A stretch of DNA of 64,000 bases from NCBI RefSeq assembly GCF_900079725.1, contig NZ_LT599032.1, positions 866,948 through 930,947 on the forward strand, read 5' to 3'. The stretch's first letter is position 1. The number at the start of each line of letters is the position of its first letter. The notes beneath the pieces are model-generated. The model did no database searches and was not told the origin of the DNA. It saw only the letters and a program-made list of their open reading frames with translations. This document shows positions 1 to 8,775 of this stretch, piece after piece. The position numbers and the translations under genes were made by a program. Source of the stretch: an uncultured Dysgonomonas sp. (lineage in GTDB: Bacteria > Bacteroidota > Bacteroidia > Bacteroidales > Dysgonomonadaceae).

Positions 1-1917
1 AGTATCGAAACACAAAAGCTATCGGAGGTAGAAGTATCTGCACTTATAAAACCGTCGGCTGCCCGCTCGACTACACCACTGCAAGTGATAGACAACGCTG
101 AAATGGAACGGATCGGCATATTATCTGTATCGGATGCCGTACGCAGATTCTCGGGCGTCAGCATAAAAGATTATGGAGGTATCGGTGGCATGAAAACGGT
201 ATCTATCAGAGGTATGGGGGCACAGCATACAGCAGTAAGTTATGATGGAATAACAATGAGTAATGTACAATCCGGACAAATAGACATAAGCCGTTTTTCT
301 CTGGATAATGTCTCTATGATTTCTTTATCGATAGGACAATCCGATGATATTTTTCAATCCGCAAGGTCTTATGCTTCCGCCGGAGTACTCCAGATAACAA
401 CATTACAACCTACTTTCGACACTAAGCGGAATACATTAAACACAGGGGTCAAAACGGGATCATTCGGACTATTAAATCCAATGGTTTACTATGCCCGTAA
501 AATTAACGGGCGATTTTCTATTTCCGTTAACAGCGGATGGGAACGGGCAGACGGCAGGTATAAATTCACATATAAAAATGCAGAACAGACCGAGGAACGA
601 AAAAGAAGAAATTCTGATGTAAGTATCTGGCGTACGGAGCTTAATTTATATGGCAATTTGGGTAAAGGTGGAAATTTAAATTTCAAGGTGAATTATCTGG
701 ATTCGGAAAGAGGCCTGCCAGGATCGGTAATTTTTTACAAAGACGATAATGATGAACGAGTATGGAATAAGGATATTTTTGCCCAGACCTATTACAAAAA
801 TACGCTTTCACATAAACTGGAACTAAAGGCACAGGCAAGATTTAGCCGTACATATTACAAATACCTCGCTCTAAATAACAATATATCAGGCAGCAAACAA
901 GAAGACCGCATCACCCAGTTTGAATACTATGCCTCTGCAGGGATTTTATATAAACCTATAGAGGATATCTCTATAAGCCTCTTCGAAGATGTATTTCAAA
1001 ACCGTCTGAACAGTAATTTTACTGATATAGACAGTCCCTCCCGAAATTCATCCCTGACTGCATTAGCCGCACAATATAATAATAAACATATCACTATTAC
1101 CGGTAGCCTGTTGGCTACATATGTAAAAGAGGATGCTAAGTCGGGAGAAATACCTGACAACAAGAAAAAGATAACCCCATCTATCAGTCTTTCATATTTG
1201 CCTTTCTTAAAGACAAACATAAGATTACGTGCTTCTTATAAAAAGATATTCAGAGTGCCGACATTCGACGATATGTATTATATCAGAATGGGGAATATCA
1301 ATCTGAAACCAGAATATGCTACTCAATACAATGCCGGTTTGACATGGGTTGGAAAAATATCAGACAAAGTTGATTTTATAAGTATATCTGCCGACGGATA
1401 TAAAAACAAGGTAGACGATAAGATTGTGCCCTTCCCGACTATGAATATTTTCAAAATGCGTAATTATGGAAAAGTAGACATGACCGGATTAGATATTAAT
1501 ACACGTCTGCACAGTGAGCTTTGCAAAAAGTTATCTATCCAATTGACCGGAAATTACAGCTATCAGAAAGTTATCGACATTACTGACCCTGAAAGTAAAA
1601 ATTATAGAGACCAGATACCGTATACCCCGCGACACTATGGTTCAGGTGCTATAAGCCTGGAGAACCCATGGATAAATATAGCTTATACTTTAATCGTATC
1701 GGGCAAGAGATATGCATTGGATCAGAATATACCTGATAATGAGATAGAATCATATACGAATCATAGTATTTCTTTAAATAAGTCTTTTGATATAAATAAA
1801 AGTAAATTACGAGTGCAGCTCAATCTGATTAATTTATCTAATAAAAACTATCAGATCATTAAGTATTATCCTATGCCGGGACGTTCATTTACTTTATCAG
1901 CTAATTATCGTTTTTAA
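1..1917 (+). CDS. TonB-dependent outer-membrane receptor, 5' end outside window (probable BtuB-type corrinoid receptor)
   Basis: The reading frame is open from the first base, so the start, signal peptide and TonB box lie upstream. The visible part begins in the plug domain, with the family-typical segments VSIRGMGAQHTAVSYDGI and TLQPTF, and continues as a long beta-barrel. It ends in SFTLSANYRF, with the terminal aromatic residue used for outer-membrane insertion. About 640 residues are visible. An 83-base gap separates it from a BtuG-like propeller lipoprotein, which is followed by a BtuF-like binding protein, the order of Bacteroides vitamin B12 transport loci. Family membership is certain. 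Corrinoid as the substrate is inferred from the neighbours; haem or a siderophore remains possible. Confidence 0.9.
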   Translation, partial: SIETQKLSEVEVSALIKPSAARSTTPLQVIDNAEMERIGILSVSDAVRRFSGVSIKDYGGIGGMKTVSIRGMGAQHTAVSYDGITMSNVQSGQIDISRFSLDNVSMISLSIGQSDDIFQSARSYASAGVLQITTLQPTFDTKRNTLNTGVKTGSFGLLNPMVYYARKINGRFSISVNSGWERADGRYKFTYKNAEQTEERKRRNSDVSIWRTELNLYGNLGKGGNLNFKVNYLDSERGLPGSVIFYKDDNDERVWNKDIFAQTYYKNTLSHKLELKAQARFSRTYYKYLALNNNISGSKQEDRITQFEYYASAGILYKPIEDISISLFEDVFQNRLNSNFTDIDSPSRNSSLTALAAQYNNKHITITGSLLATYVKEDAKSGEIPDNKKKITPSISLSYLPFLKTNIRLRASYKKIFRVPTFDDMYYIRMGNINLKPEYATQYNAGLTWVGKISDKVDFISISADGYKNKVDDKIVPFPTMNIFKMRNYGKVDMTGLDINTRLHSELCKKLSIQLTGNYSYQKVIDITDPESKNYRDQIPYTPRHYGSGAISLENPWINIAYTLIVSGKRYALDQNIPDNEIESYTNHSISLNKSFDINKSKLRVQLNLINLSNKNYQIIKYYPMPGRSFTLSANYRF

Positions 1918-2000
1918 ATTATATAGAACAGTAGCATACTGTTAAGTTGTAATAACATATTATTAAATACATTCTTTTACTTAATAAAATATTATCTATT

Positions 2001-3683
2001 ATGAAAATGAATAAATTATTCAATGTTCTCTGTTTAATCTCGCTACTAACATTTTCTTTTATATCATGTAGTGATGATGATGACAATGATTTTTTTAATT
2101 CTGTTGAAACTCTACCTACGGATATAGCTTTTCTGGACGTAAATTTGAAAGGTGGCGAAATTAGTGGCGAATTAACATGGAAAAAGCCAATCAATACATC
2201 TGAACTTTCGTCCATTGTCATTTATGCCTCAAATGACGGCACTACAAAAGAAGCCAGAATAGATGAAGTATCGATTGACAAAGAGAAATATACAGTAGAA
2301 GCAAGAAATTATACTAAATATCTCCTGCTCGTTCCTAAAAATAAAAAAGATGTAGAAGGTTCTACCTTTGCCAAGGTGGAAATAACGGACGAAACCGGTA
2401 ATAACGTTGTCACTGATCTGACATTTGAGGATACTGATTATACAAAAGATAAAATAGCTGGTAAGCTATCATGGACCAAGGCTTCCGGATACATTAATCT
2501 TTCAAAACTGATAATTTATACCTCCGAAGATGGTACTATCAAAAAAGATAAACTGGCTGAAGTAAATCCCGATATGGAAGAATATACTATAGCAAGCCGT
2601 GATTTGAGCAAATACTTCATCGTAGTTGCTACCGATGCAGAAAATACAGAAGTTGAAGACTTTGCCAAAATTGAAGTAAAAGATGCTTACGAAGTTTCGG
2701 GAGTATATATTCTAAACAGTGGAAAGATGGGAAATAATAATTCAAATATCTCATTCTACAATTTCCTTACAACAGAATTTAAAACTAAAGTATTCGAAAG
2801 CGCAAACGGGACAAGTCTGGGAGATACAGGCCAGGATATGGTAGTATACGGATCTAAAATGTATATCGCCGTTTATGGCTCCGGAGTTATCTACGTAACG
2901 GATAAGCAAGGAAAGAAACTGGCTGCTATCGAATCTGTAAAAGGAGACAAAAAACAGCAACCTCGCGGACTAACCTCATATGAAGGGAAAGTATATGCAA
3001 CTCTCTATGACGGCTATCTTGCAAAAATAGACACCACTAAACTGGAAATTGAAAGCCAAGTAGCTGTCGGACGTAATCCTGAATATGTACGTGCAGCAAA
3101 TAATAAACTGTATGTCGCCAATTCAGGTGGCTTAGATTATAATACTCCTTTAGGATACGACAAAACAGTTTCGGTTGTAGATGTTGCTACATTCAGAGAG
3201 ACTGAAAAGATTCCGGTAGTCATCAATCCTGATAAAATGGCTGTTGATAGCGAAGGGGATATATATGTAATTTCTAACGGTAATTATGGTGATATACCTA
3301 ATACCCTGCAAAGAATTGATGCAAGCACGCATAAAGTAACCAATGTTGGTAATGCAACATGGATGAGTATGAATAACGATAAGTTATATATCATTTATTC
3401 ACAATACGATGCCAATTGGAATCAGGTAGTCAGCTACCATGTTTTTGATGCCAAGACAGAGAAGATGCTGACAGATAAATTTATAACAGACGGAACAACA
3501 GTAAATAAGCCGTTTTCTATCAATGCTGACCCTGTTAATAACTATGTATATATCGGTACATCGGACTATACTAATAATGGAGATATGTACATCTTCACCT
3601 CTGATGGTAAATTAGTTAAAAAATTAGACACAGGAGGTCTTAATCCGGCAGGTGCATATTTTGCAAGCTGGATAATCAGATAA
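2001..3683 (+). CDS. Surface lipoprotein with two Ig-like repeats and a YncE/BtuG-type beta-propeller
   Basis: A lipoprotein signal ends in SFISC (Cys23). The next residues, SDDDD, match the acidic lipoprotein export signal that sends Bacteroidetes lipoproteins to the cell surface. Two similar segments of about 90 residues follow (roughly 40-130 and 138-228); they share the patterns IVIYASNDGT / LIIYTSEDGT and FAKVEITD / FAKIEVKD and look like tandem beta-sandwich domains. From about residue 232 to the end there are repeated propeller blades (GVYILNSG, VVYGSKMYIAVYG, YEGKVYATLYDGYLAKID), as in the DUF5074/YncE group that includes BtuG. BtuG caps BtuB and binds cobalamin very tightly. Its place between a TonB receptor and a binding protein supports that role, though the ligand is not shown by sequence. 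Confidence 0.8.
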   Translation: MKMNKLFNVLCLISLLTFSFISCSDDDDNDFFNSVETLPTDIAFLDVNLKGGEISGELTWKKPINTSELSSIVIYASNDGTTKEARIDEVSIDKEKYTVEARNYTKYLLLVPKNKKDVEGSTFAKVEITDETGNNVVTDLTFEDTDYTKDKIAGKLSWTKASGYINLSKLIIYTSEDGTIKKDKLAEVNPDMEEYTIASRDLSKYFIVVATDAENTEVEDFAKIEVKDAYEVSGVYILNSGKMGNNNSNISFYNFLTTEFKTKVFESANGTSLGDTGQDMVVYGSKMYIAVYGSGVIYVTDKQGKKLAAIESVKGDKKQQPRGLTSYEGKVYATLYDGYLAKIDTTKLEIESQVAVGRNPEYVRAANNKLYVANSGGLDYNTPLGYDKTVSVVDVATFRETEKIPVVINPDKMAVDSEGDIYVISNGNYGDIPNTLQRIDASTHKVTNVGNATWMSMNNDKLYIIYSQYDANWNQVVSYHVFDAKTEKMLTDKFITDGTTVNKPFSINADPVNNYVYIGTSDYTNNGDMYIFTSDGKLVKKLDTGGLNPAGAYFASWIIR

Positions 3684-3686
3684 TAT

Positions 3687-4820
3687 ATGAAACTCTTAAA
3701 TATCACACTACTCTTTTCTATTATCCTCATCCTCGCAGGCTGCAATAATCGCAAGCCTGCCGGACAGGATAACACGGAGCCGCAAACGGAATATACTGTC
3801 TATTATGCCAAAGGCTTTCAGGTAAAAAAGTATGATGAATATACTACTGTGTCGGTGCGTGATCCCTGGGATACCACGCGCATGCTGCAAACATATGTGC
3901 TGGTGGCAAAGAATAAAGATTTACCCGCAAATCTTCCTAAAGGCACACTTGTAAGAACACCTTTGGAAACTGTGGCAACATATTCCACCATCCATTGCTC
4001 TACGCTGAACGAACTGGATGCAGTGAACCTGATAAAAGGTGTGTGTGAACCTCAGTATATCAAACTATCTAATATACAAGACGGTGTAAAGAGCGGAGCA
4101 ATCGTCGATTTGGGAATGGCCAGTAAACCCGATACCGAAAGATTGATCATGCTCAGCCCTGATGCTATCTTTGCCACTCCTATACAAGGCTGGACATACG
4201 GTAGCATAGAAAAAACAGGAATTCCTATTCTGGAAACGACCGATTATACCGAATCGCATCCGCTTGGACGCGCCGAATGGATACGCTACTATTCTTTATT
4301 TATCGGAAAAGAGCAATTGGCTGATTCGCTGTTCGCCCTCACCGAAAAGAATTATAATGCTGTCAAAGAAGCTCTGGCCGGAACTACAAACCGTCCTTCC
4401 GTATTTACGGATATACGTTATCAGAACAAATGGAATATGCCCGGAGGCAAAAGCTTTATGGCAAATATGCTATCCGATTCGGGAGCATCGTATTGCTGGT
4501 CTGATAATAACTCAACAACTTATATGCCTCTGGCATTCGAATCGGTGTTAGACAAGGCGGGTGAAGCAGATTTCTGGATAATCAAATATAACTGGCCTAA
4601 AGATATGACATACCAGAGCCTGGAAAAAGAATATAAGCCATATTCCCATTTCAAGGCATTTAAAGAAAAAAATATATACGGATGCAATACAGCATATTCA
4701 AGCTATTATGAAGATTTGCCGATTCATCCGGATTATATATTGAAAGATATGGCGTATATATTCCATCCGGAACTCTTCCCGGGATATACGCCGAAATATT
4801 ATAAAAAAATAGGAGAGTAA
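3687..4820 (+). CDS. BtuF/FepB-like ABC transporter substrate-binding lipoprotein
   Basis: The signal peptide ends in LILAGC with the lipobox Cys near residue 19. The body matches the cobalamin/Fe3+-siderophore binding fold (PF01497): an early strand with VATYSTIHCSTLNELD, then IKLSNIQDGVKSGAIVDLG, LIMLSPDAIFATPIQ, and a long helix joining two lobes around PLGRAEWIRYYSLFIG. It would carry the ligand across the periplasm to an inner-membrane permease. It starts 3 bases after the propeller gene stops, so the two are co-transcribed. No permease or ATPase follows: the next gene is convergent and a terminator hairpin intervenes, so the inner-membrane part must be upstream of the window or elsewhere. 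A vitamin B12-type ligand is inferred from context. Confidence 0.85.
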   Translation: MKLLNITLLFSIILILAGCNNRKPAGQDNTEPQTEYTVYYAKGFQVKKYDEYTTVSVRDPWDTTRMLQTYVLVAKNKDLPANLPKGTLVRTPLETVATYSTIHCSTLNELDAVNLIKGVCEPQYIKLSNIQDGVKSGAIVDLGMASKPDTERLIMLSPDAIFATPIQGWTYGSIEKTGIPILETTDYTESHPLGRAEWIRYYSLFIGKEQLADSLFALTEKNYNAVKEALAGTTNRPSVFTDIRYQNKWNMPGGKSFMANMLSDSGASYCWSDNNSTTYMPLAFESVLDKAGEADFWIIKYNWPKDMTYQSLEKEYKPYSHFKAFKEKNIYGCNTAYSSYYEDLPIHPDYILKDMAYIFHPELFPGYTPKYYKKIGE

Positions 4821-4836
4821 ATGTATATAGGTTTGT

Positions 4837-4875
4837 AAAAAGGCTGTGAACAGAATTTCTGTCCCAGCCTTTTTC
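4837..4875. terminator. Bidirectional terminator between convergent operons
   Basis: A perfect 10-bp stem (AAAAAGGCTG / CAGCCTTTTT) ends in T runs on both strands. It lies between the stop codons of the binding-protein gene (plus) and the YiiX-like gene (minus). Confidence 0.85.
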
Positions 4876-4877
4876 TT

Positions 4878-5513
4878 TTAATAGTAATGAACGATATCGA
4901 TCACATCGGAGCGTGACATAGCTCCCGGATTAATGCCAGGTTCGCCTTCGGGAATTGGTAAATTATACTTCCCGAAATATTCTTTCCAACCCTCCGTTAT
5001 CTCATCTGTATCTGGCGATTTGAAAGTCATCGTATTCAACGGGAATACAGGAATGTGATTATTGGCCCTGAGAAGGATATCATAAATAAGCTCTGAACAA
5101 TAATATTTATCATTACCCAAGATAAATCCATCATCATAATCTTTGCCGACAAGGGTTAACCCCTCGTTCAATGCTGCAGGGATACAATGAATGTATTCTT
5201 CCTTCAGCCGGCCTACGACCGATTTAGGATAACCGCCTTTTCCCCCGGGATACAGATAATCATCCAGAGGGGTCTTTGCTACTTTAGGACGAGTAGCTTC
5301 TATTACATAAACACTGTCATTATCGTCAATATAAACTATACCTACATGCGTAAACCGATAATCACCAATACCGGCAGTAACTGCTTTTATCGTATTATCT
5401 GTTCCGCTTGCACAATCTTCCTGAAAAATCAGATCGCCTGCACGGAGTTTAAAATCATTAATACCCCTATCCTGTTGGTATAGAGATAAAATAATTAATA
5501 ATATAGTTTTCAT
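4878..5513 (-). CDS. YiiX/YebB-like NlpC/P60-type cysteine hydrolase
   Basis: A 211-residue protein with a short hydrophobic N-terminus, probably a signal peptide. It shows the circularly permuted papain fold of the YiiX/YebB group: LRAGDLIFQ near residue 25, FTHVGIVY with the likely catalytic His56, and DKYYCSELIYDI with the likely nucleophile Cys139. The order His before Cys is the permuted one. Relatives cleave amide or ester bonds in peptidoglycan or lipids, but the substrate here is unknown. Its start lies 3 bases after the stop of the RelA/SpoT-like gene, so the two form an operon, an unusual pairing. Fold assignment is strong, function open. Confidence 0.85.
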   Translation of the reverse strand: MKTILLIILSLYQQDRGINDFKLRAGDLIFQEDCASGTDNTIKAVTAGIGDYRFTHVGIVYIDDNDSVYVIEATRPKVAKTPLDDYLYPGGKGGYPKSVVGRLKEEYIHCIPAALNEGLTLVGKDYDDGFILGNDKYYCSELIYDILLRANNHIPVFPLNTMTFKSPDTDEITEGWKEYFGKYNLPIPEGEPGINPGAMSRSDVIDIVHYY

Positions 5514-5516
5514 CTT

Positions 5517-6404
5517 CTATCTAAAAATTTCATTAAAATGTATTTGAAGTACCGGGGGCGTAAGCTCCCCCAATTCCTTATTTTCAAAATACAGGTAATT
5601 GCAAAGGAAAACCAGATTATCAAAGGAAATATTCATTTTTAATTGATGGATCACCAGATTTGAAATAACTGTATTTCTTTCAATTTTGAGAAATTGCTTC
5701 GCCAGTATTTTATTCTTATCAAAAACCGAAACAATATCCGGCGACAATGGCTCTAGTTCAAATCTCAACCTGAATTTATTTCTCAGCATACCTGTCCAGT
5801 TTTTACTTTTATAGTGCTGATATGTTATATCTTCGAATAGTGTAAATAATGTTCTGTCACTTATCTGCAAGGTAGCATATATTCCATTCAGCATTCTGGA
5901 TTCCTCTTCCAGCGAAGCCCACTCGTTCTTGCATTTATAGCGCATATTATGCTCTATTTCCTGCCATCCTTCCGACAAGGTTGTACGCACCTGAATTTCG
6001 AAAGTAGAATCAATATACCTGAAGCTATCGCTGTACATATTTTTCCATACATTAAATTCATTGAGCAATTCGCCACTCATTCTGCATACTACATTTATCC
6101 TGACCGGATCGAACTGATTGACCTTCGGATTATCGTATTGTAAATCGACAACATCAAACAACGAAGAAAAATAATCGACCAATACCTCAATATCCTCATT
6201 GAAGTATGTCATCACCCGCAGGCCTATAACGTCTTGTACTAATTTTCCATTGTGCATATAGCCTTTGCGCCTGATTTTTTCTTCGATCGAATTCTTTTCT
6301 TTTATCCGTGAATGAATCCTGTATAACAGGCCGGTCCTTGCCAGATTCGACTCTATGATTTCCTTTACATTCTGCTCAATAAGAATAAGCCCTTCATATA
6401 TCAT
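5517..6404 (-). CDS. RelA/SpoT-domain protein, small alarmone-synthetase-like with a degenerate G-loop region
   Basis: The protein (295 residues) has the nucleotidyltransferase signatures of the RelA/SpoT synthetase domain: an ATP-binding basic segment RIHSRIKEKNSIEEKIRRK (29-47), a metal-binding aspartate in QDVIGLRVM (Asp58) and the glutamate motif FEIQVRTTLSEGWQEIEH (Glu136). The NGYRSLH-type segment that positions the GTP/GDP acceptor in classical synthetases is not recognisable; the matching stretch reads NPKVNQFDPVRINVVCRM. There is no HD hydrolase, TGS or ACT domain. About 120 C-terminal residues have no recognised motif. It is the first gene of an operon with a YiiX-like hydrolase. 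It could make (p)ppGpp, modify another acceptor, or be inactive. Confidence 0.75.
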   Translation of the reverse strand: MIYEGLILIEQNVKEIIESNLARTGLLYRIHSRIKEKNSIEEKIRRKGYMHNGKLVQDVIGLRVMTYFNEDIEVLVDYFSSLFDVVDLQYDNPKVNQFDPVRINVVCRMSGELLNEFNVWKNMYSDSFRYIDSTFEIQVRTTLSEGWQEIEHNMRYKCKNEWASLEEESRMLNGIYATLQISDRTLFTLFEDITYQHYKSKNWTGMLRNKFRLRFELEPLSPDIVSVFDKNKILAKQFLKIERNTVISNLVIHQLKMNISFDNLVFLCNYLYFENKELGELTPPVLQIHFNEIFR

Positions 6405-6560
6405 ATTCAGACATTTTAATTATTTACTGACACAGAATGTTCAACGAAAATACAGAATCGATATTCTTACAGCCTTCCTGTTTTTATATAAAAATAAGAT
6501 GGCAAATCCAATTATAACATCTCTTCATATTTCATATTTGCGTACAAGACCGTCTGAATT

Positions 6561-6606
6561 CTTCACCCCTCTCTATAAAATATTTTTCAGAGAGGAGTGA
6601 AGTTTT
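6561..6606 (-). terminator. Strong hairpin after the BtuB-like gene
   Basis: Fourteen-base arms pair with one mismatch around a 14-base loop. The hairpin lies 14 bases beyond the stop of the minus-strand receptor gene, but the T run (TTTT) lies on the plus-strand side, so termination on the minus strand is plausible rather than certain. Confidence 0.5.
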
Positions 6607-6615
6607 ATCAGAGAA

Positions 6616-8643
6616 CTATCTGAAAGTATAACTGATACCTCCCATTAGCCAGAAACCAGCCTGAGGTATATTTCCCCTATCGAAATAATGTGTATCATAA
6701 AGATTATTCAGATTCAGATTGAATACCATATCTTTATATTCATAGTTCAATTTCAGGTCGAGAGTCGAAAATGCAGGATAATGCTCATCGCCCACTTTTA
6801 CCAGATTTTCAAATTTCTCATAAGTACCCATCCGCTTTTGGAAACGAAAATACCAGCCTGCCGAAAGTCCTTTATATATCTGATGATTGAATTTTGCCGT
6901 AAACTTATCCCGTAGATAGTTCAGTGAATAAATAGATATGAGGCCTTTGGTGTCTCCATCCTGATGCATACGGGTATAATCTAACGCCAGAGACGATTCT
7001 TCTCCCAATACGGGAAGTATATCTCCGATACGGAATTTAGCACCCATCTCCACACCTTTAGTATCTATTTTACTCAAATTCCATGCAGTGTACGCTTCAT
7101 CCGTCGGGTTCTCTTTCACCCAGTCAATGATATCTCTACCCCATTGCATAAAGCCTGTAAGGTATGCACTAAAGTGATTGTCATTATATTTTATGCCTAA
7201 TTCGAAAGATTCCGATTTTTCCGGTTTCAGATCATTCCGCCCGATATGCGTAGGTGCTTTATAATACATATCGGTAAAGGTAGGCACACGTGTTGACTTA
7301 CTCCACGACGACGATACATTTATCCTGTCCGAAGGACGATAAGTAGCGCTTACCGAGGGATAGAACTTATATTGATTGTCTTGTAATGTATTATGATTCA
7401 TTAGCGCTCCTGCGGATAGCACAAACCGCTCTATACTATAGGTATGCTCAAGTGATATACTGGCATTAGTCCGGTCATCATACTTCGTGTACTTGCGGTG
7501 TGGCTCAACCATAAGCATTCCTAAATTAGTACTCATAATATCTTCCTTGCGTATTTCTCCTCCAAGGCTGGTATTGCCAAACTTCGACCTGTACGAAAAA
7601 ATAAGATTAGCTCCGTAAGTATCGCTGCGGTGGTAATTCCGTCCGTAATCGGTATCTTTCACCAGATCGTATTGATCGTGATGCCTGTTCCAATAAATTA
7701 TAGGAACTATTTTAAAATCTGAGCCGAACTCCCCTTTCAACGAACCCATATATGTACTGGTGCGTTCGTACTGATTTGGAAATTTCGGTGAATAGAATGT
7801 ATTGGCTCCGTATTTTTTATCATTATATCCCAGCTGCAGATCCAGTTTAGATTCATTTTGCAGCCTAAAGCGTGTTTGCCACAATACATTGTATATATCA
7901 TAATCGCTATTCGCAATATAGCCGTCCGAAGAATTATAGCCCACCGACAAACTATTGGTTGCTATACCCGTTTTTGCCGCACCACGCACTTCCATCCCCC
8001 GAAGTTTGTGCATGCCCGCTTCTACACTGGCATAAGCCTTGTAGTCCGTATTCTTTTTTGTAATAATATTAATTCCGCCAGAAAAGGCACTCGAGCCGTA
8101 AATAAGAGCAGACGGACCATGAATGATCTCGATACGTTCGATGTCGGAAAGGTTGATGGGAATGTCGAAACTGTAGTGCCCTGTCTGGGCGTTTGAAAGG
8201 TTTACTCCGTTGAGAAGTACTGCGTTTTGATCGAATGATCCGCCACGGATCGAAATGTCGGCTTGTACACCGTGCCCGCCTCTTTGAACTACATCCATGT
8301 TAGCGGCGTAAACTAACAGATCCTGAATACTGCGGACGGGCGACTGCTCAATTTGTTCTTTGGTGATTACTGTAACAAGTTTTGCAGTCTGATTAATTGG
8401 AGTCTCTACCCGGGATGCCGTGACCATCACTTCGTCAAGTTCCTTTTCCAATACTTTTTGCTGCTGCTCACCATCAGTGGTAGTCTGCGCGGTGATAGTA
8501 GATACAGAAAGAAATGAAATAGCACAGCCTTTCACTACTCCGATGTTCACAATCCGGTGCATACTGTTAAATGCACTGTAGGCCTTCCGCACAAAGCGTT
8601 TGAAACGGTAGACCGGTCTTTCCTTAAAATGTTTTCGATTCAT
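6616..8643 (-). CDS. TonB-dependent receptor, BtuB-like
   Basis: An outer-membrane receptor of about 675 residues. A plug domain begins with LDEVMVTASRVETPINQTAK, a TonB-box-like start, and contains QADISIRGGSFDQNAVLLNG and IEIIHGPSALIYGSSAFSGG, as in BtuB and colicin-I receptors. The C-terminus GFWLMGGISYTFR closes the barrel. I place the start at 8643 (MNRKHF). A start at 8682 is also in frame, but a consensus TAnnTTTG element overlaps it, so the longer form could not be transcribed from that promoter. The N-terminal basic stretch and hydrophobic segment GCAISFLSVSTITAQ form a long signal peptide. A terminator separates it from the gene behind it, so it is transcribed alone. The ligand is not identifiable. 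Confidence 0.88.
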   Translation of the reverse strand: MNRKHFKERPVYRFKRFVRKAYSAFNSMHRIVNIGVVKGCAISFLSVSTITAQTTTDGEQQQKVLEKELDEVMVTASRVETPINQTAKLVTVITKEQIEQSPVRSIQDLLVYAANMDVVQRGGHGVQADISIRGGSFDQNAVLLNGVNLSNAQTGHYSFDIPINLSDIERIEIIHGPSALIYGSSAFSGGINIITKKNTDYKAYASVEAGMHKLRGMEVRGAAKTGIATNSLSVGYNSSDGYIANSDYDIYNVLWQTRFRLQNESKLDLQLGYNDKKYGANTFYSPKFPNQYERTSTYMGSLKGEFGSDFKIVPIIYWNRHHDQYDLVKDTDYGRNYHRSDTYGANLIFSYRSKFGNTSLGGEIRKEDIMSTNLGMLMVEPHRKYTKYDDRTNASISLEHTYSIERFVLSAGALMNHNTLQDNQYKFYPSVSATYRPSDRINVSSSWSKSTRVPTFTDMYYKAPTHIGRNDLKPEKSESFELGIKYNDNHFSAYLTGFMQWGRDIIDWVKENPTDEAYTAWNLSKIDTKGVEMGAKFRIGDILPVLGEESSLALDYTRMHQDGDTKGLISIYSLNYLRDKFTAKFNHQIYKGLSAGWYFRFQKRMGTYEKFENLVKVGDEHYPAFSTLDLKLNYEYKDMVFNLNLNNLYDTHYFDRGNIPQAGFWLMGGISYTFR

Positions 8644-8679
8644 TTTTTTAGAATTTGTTAATAAAATAAATTGTCGCCG

Positions 8680-8687
8680 CAAAAGTA
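8680..8687 (-). promoter_or_regulatory. Bacteroidetes -7 element for the BtuB-like gene
   Basis: The minus strand reads TACTTTTG, a perfect TAnnTTTG match, 36 bases before the chosen start codon. It decides the start of the receptor gene. Confidence 0.7.
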
Positions 8688-8723
8688 CGGATTATAGATA
8701 AAGTTACCGAGCATAAATGCATA

Positions 8724-8758
8724 AAAAAAGCATGAATCCAAATAAGGTCCATGCTTTC
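8724..8758 (-). terminator. Terminator after the small lipoprotein gene
   Basis: On the minus strand the arms AAAGCATG and CATGCTTT enclose a 15-base loop and run into seven T residues, 18 bases after the stop codon. Confidence 0.85.
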
Positions 8759-8775
8759 AATTATTTAATATATTG

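Noticed and set aside
4878-6404. toxSAS toxin-antitoxin pair
   Set aside because: The neighbour is a papain-fold hydrolase with a likely signal peptide, not a small antitoxin. No support beyond the synthetase-like fold.
6355-6600. 81-codon plus-strand frame over the start of the RelA/SpoT-like gene
   Set aside because: Half of it is antisense to a conserved gene and the rest is AT-rich intergenic DNA ending in the hairpin at 6561.
8644-8682. N-terminal extension of the BtuB-like receptor (13 residues)
   Set aside because: It overlaps a perfect TACTTTTG promoter box on the same strand, so it would not be transcribed from that promoter.
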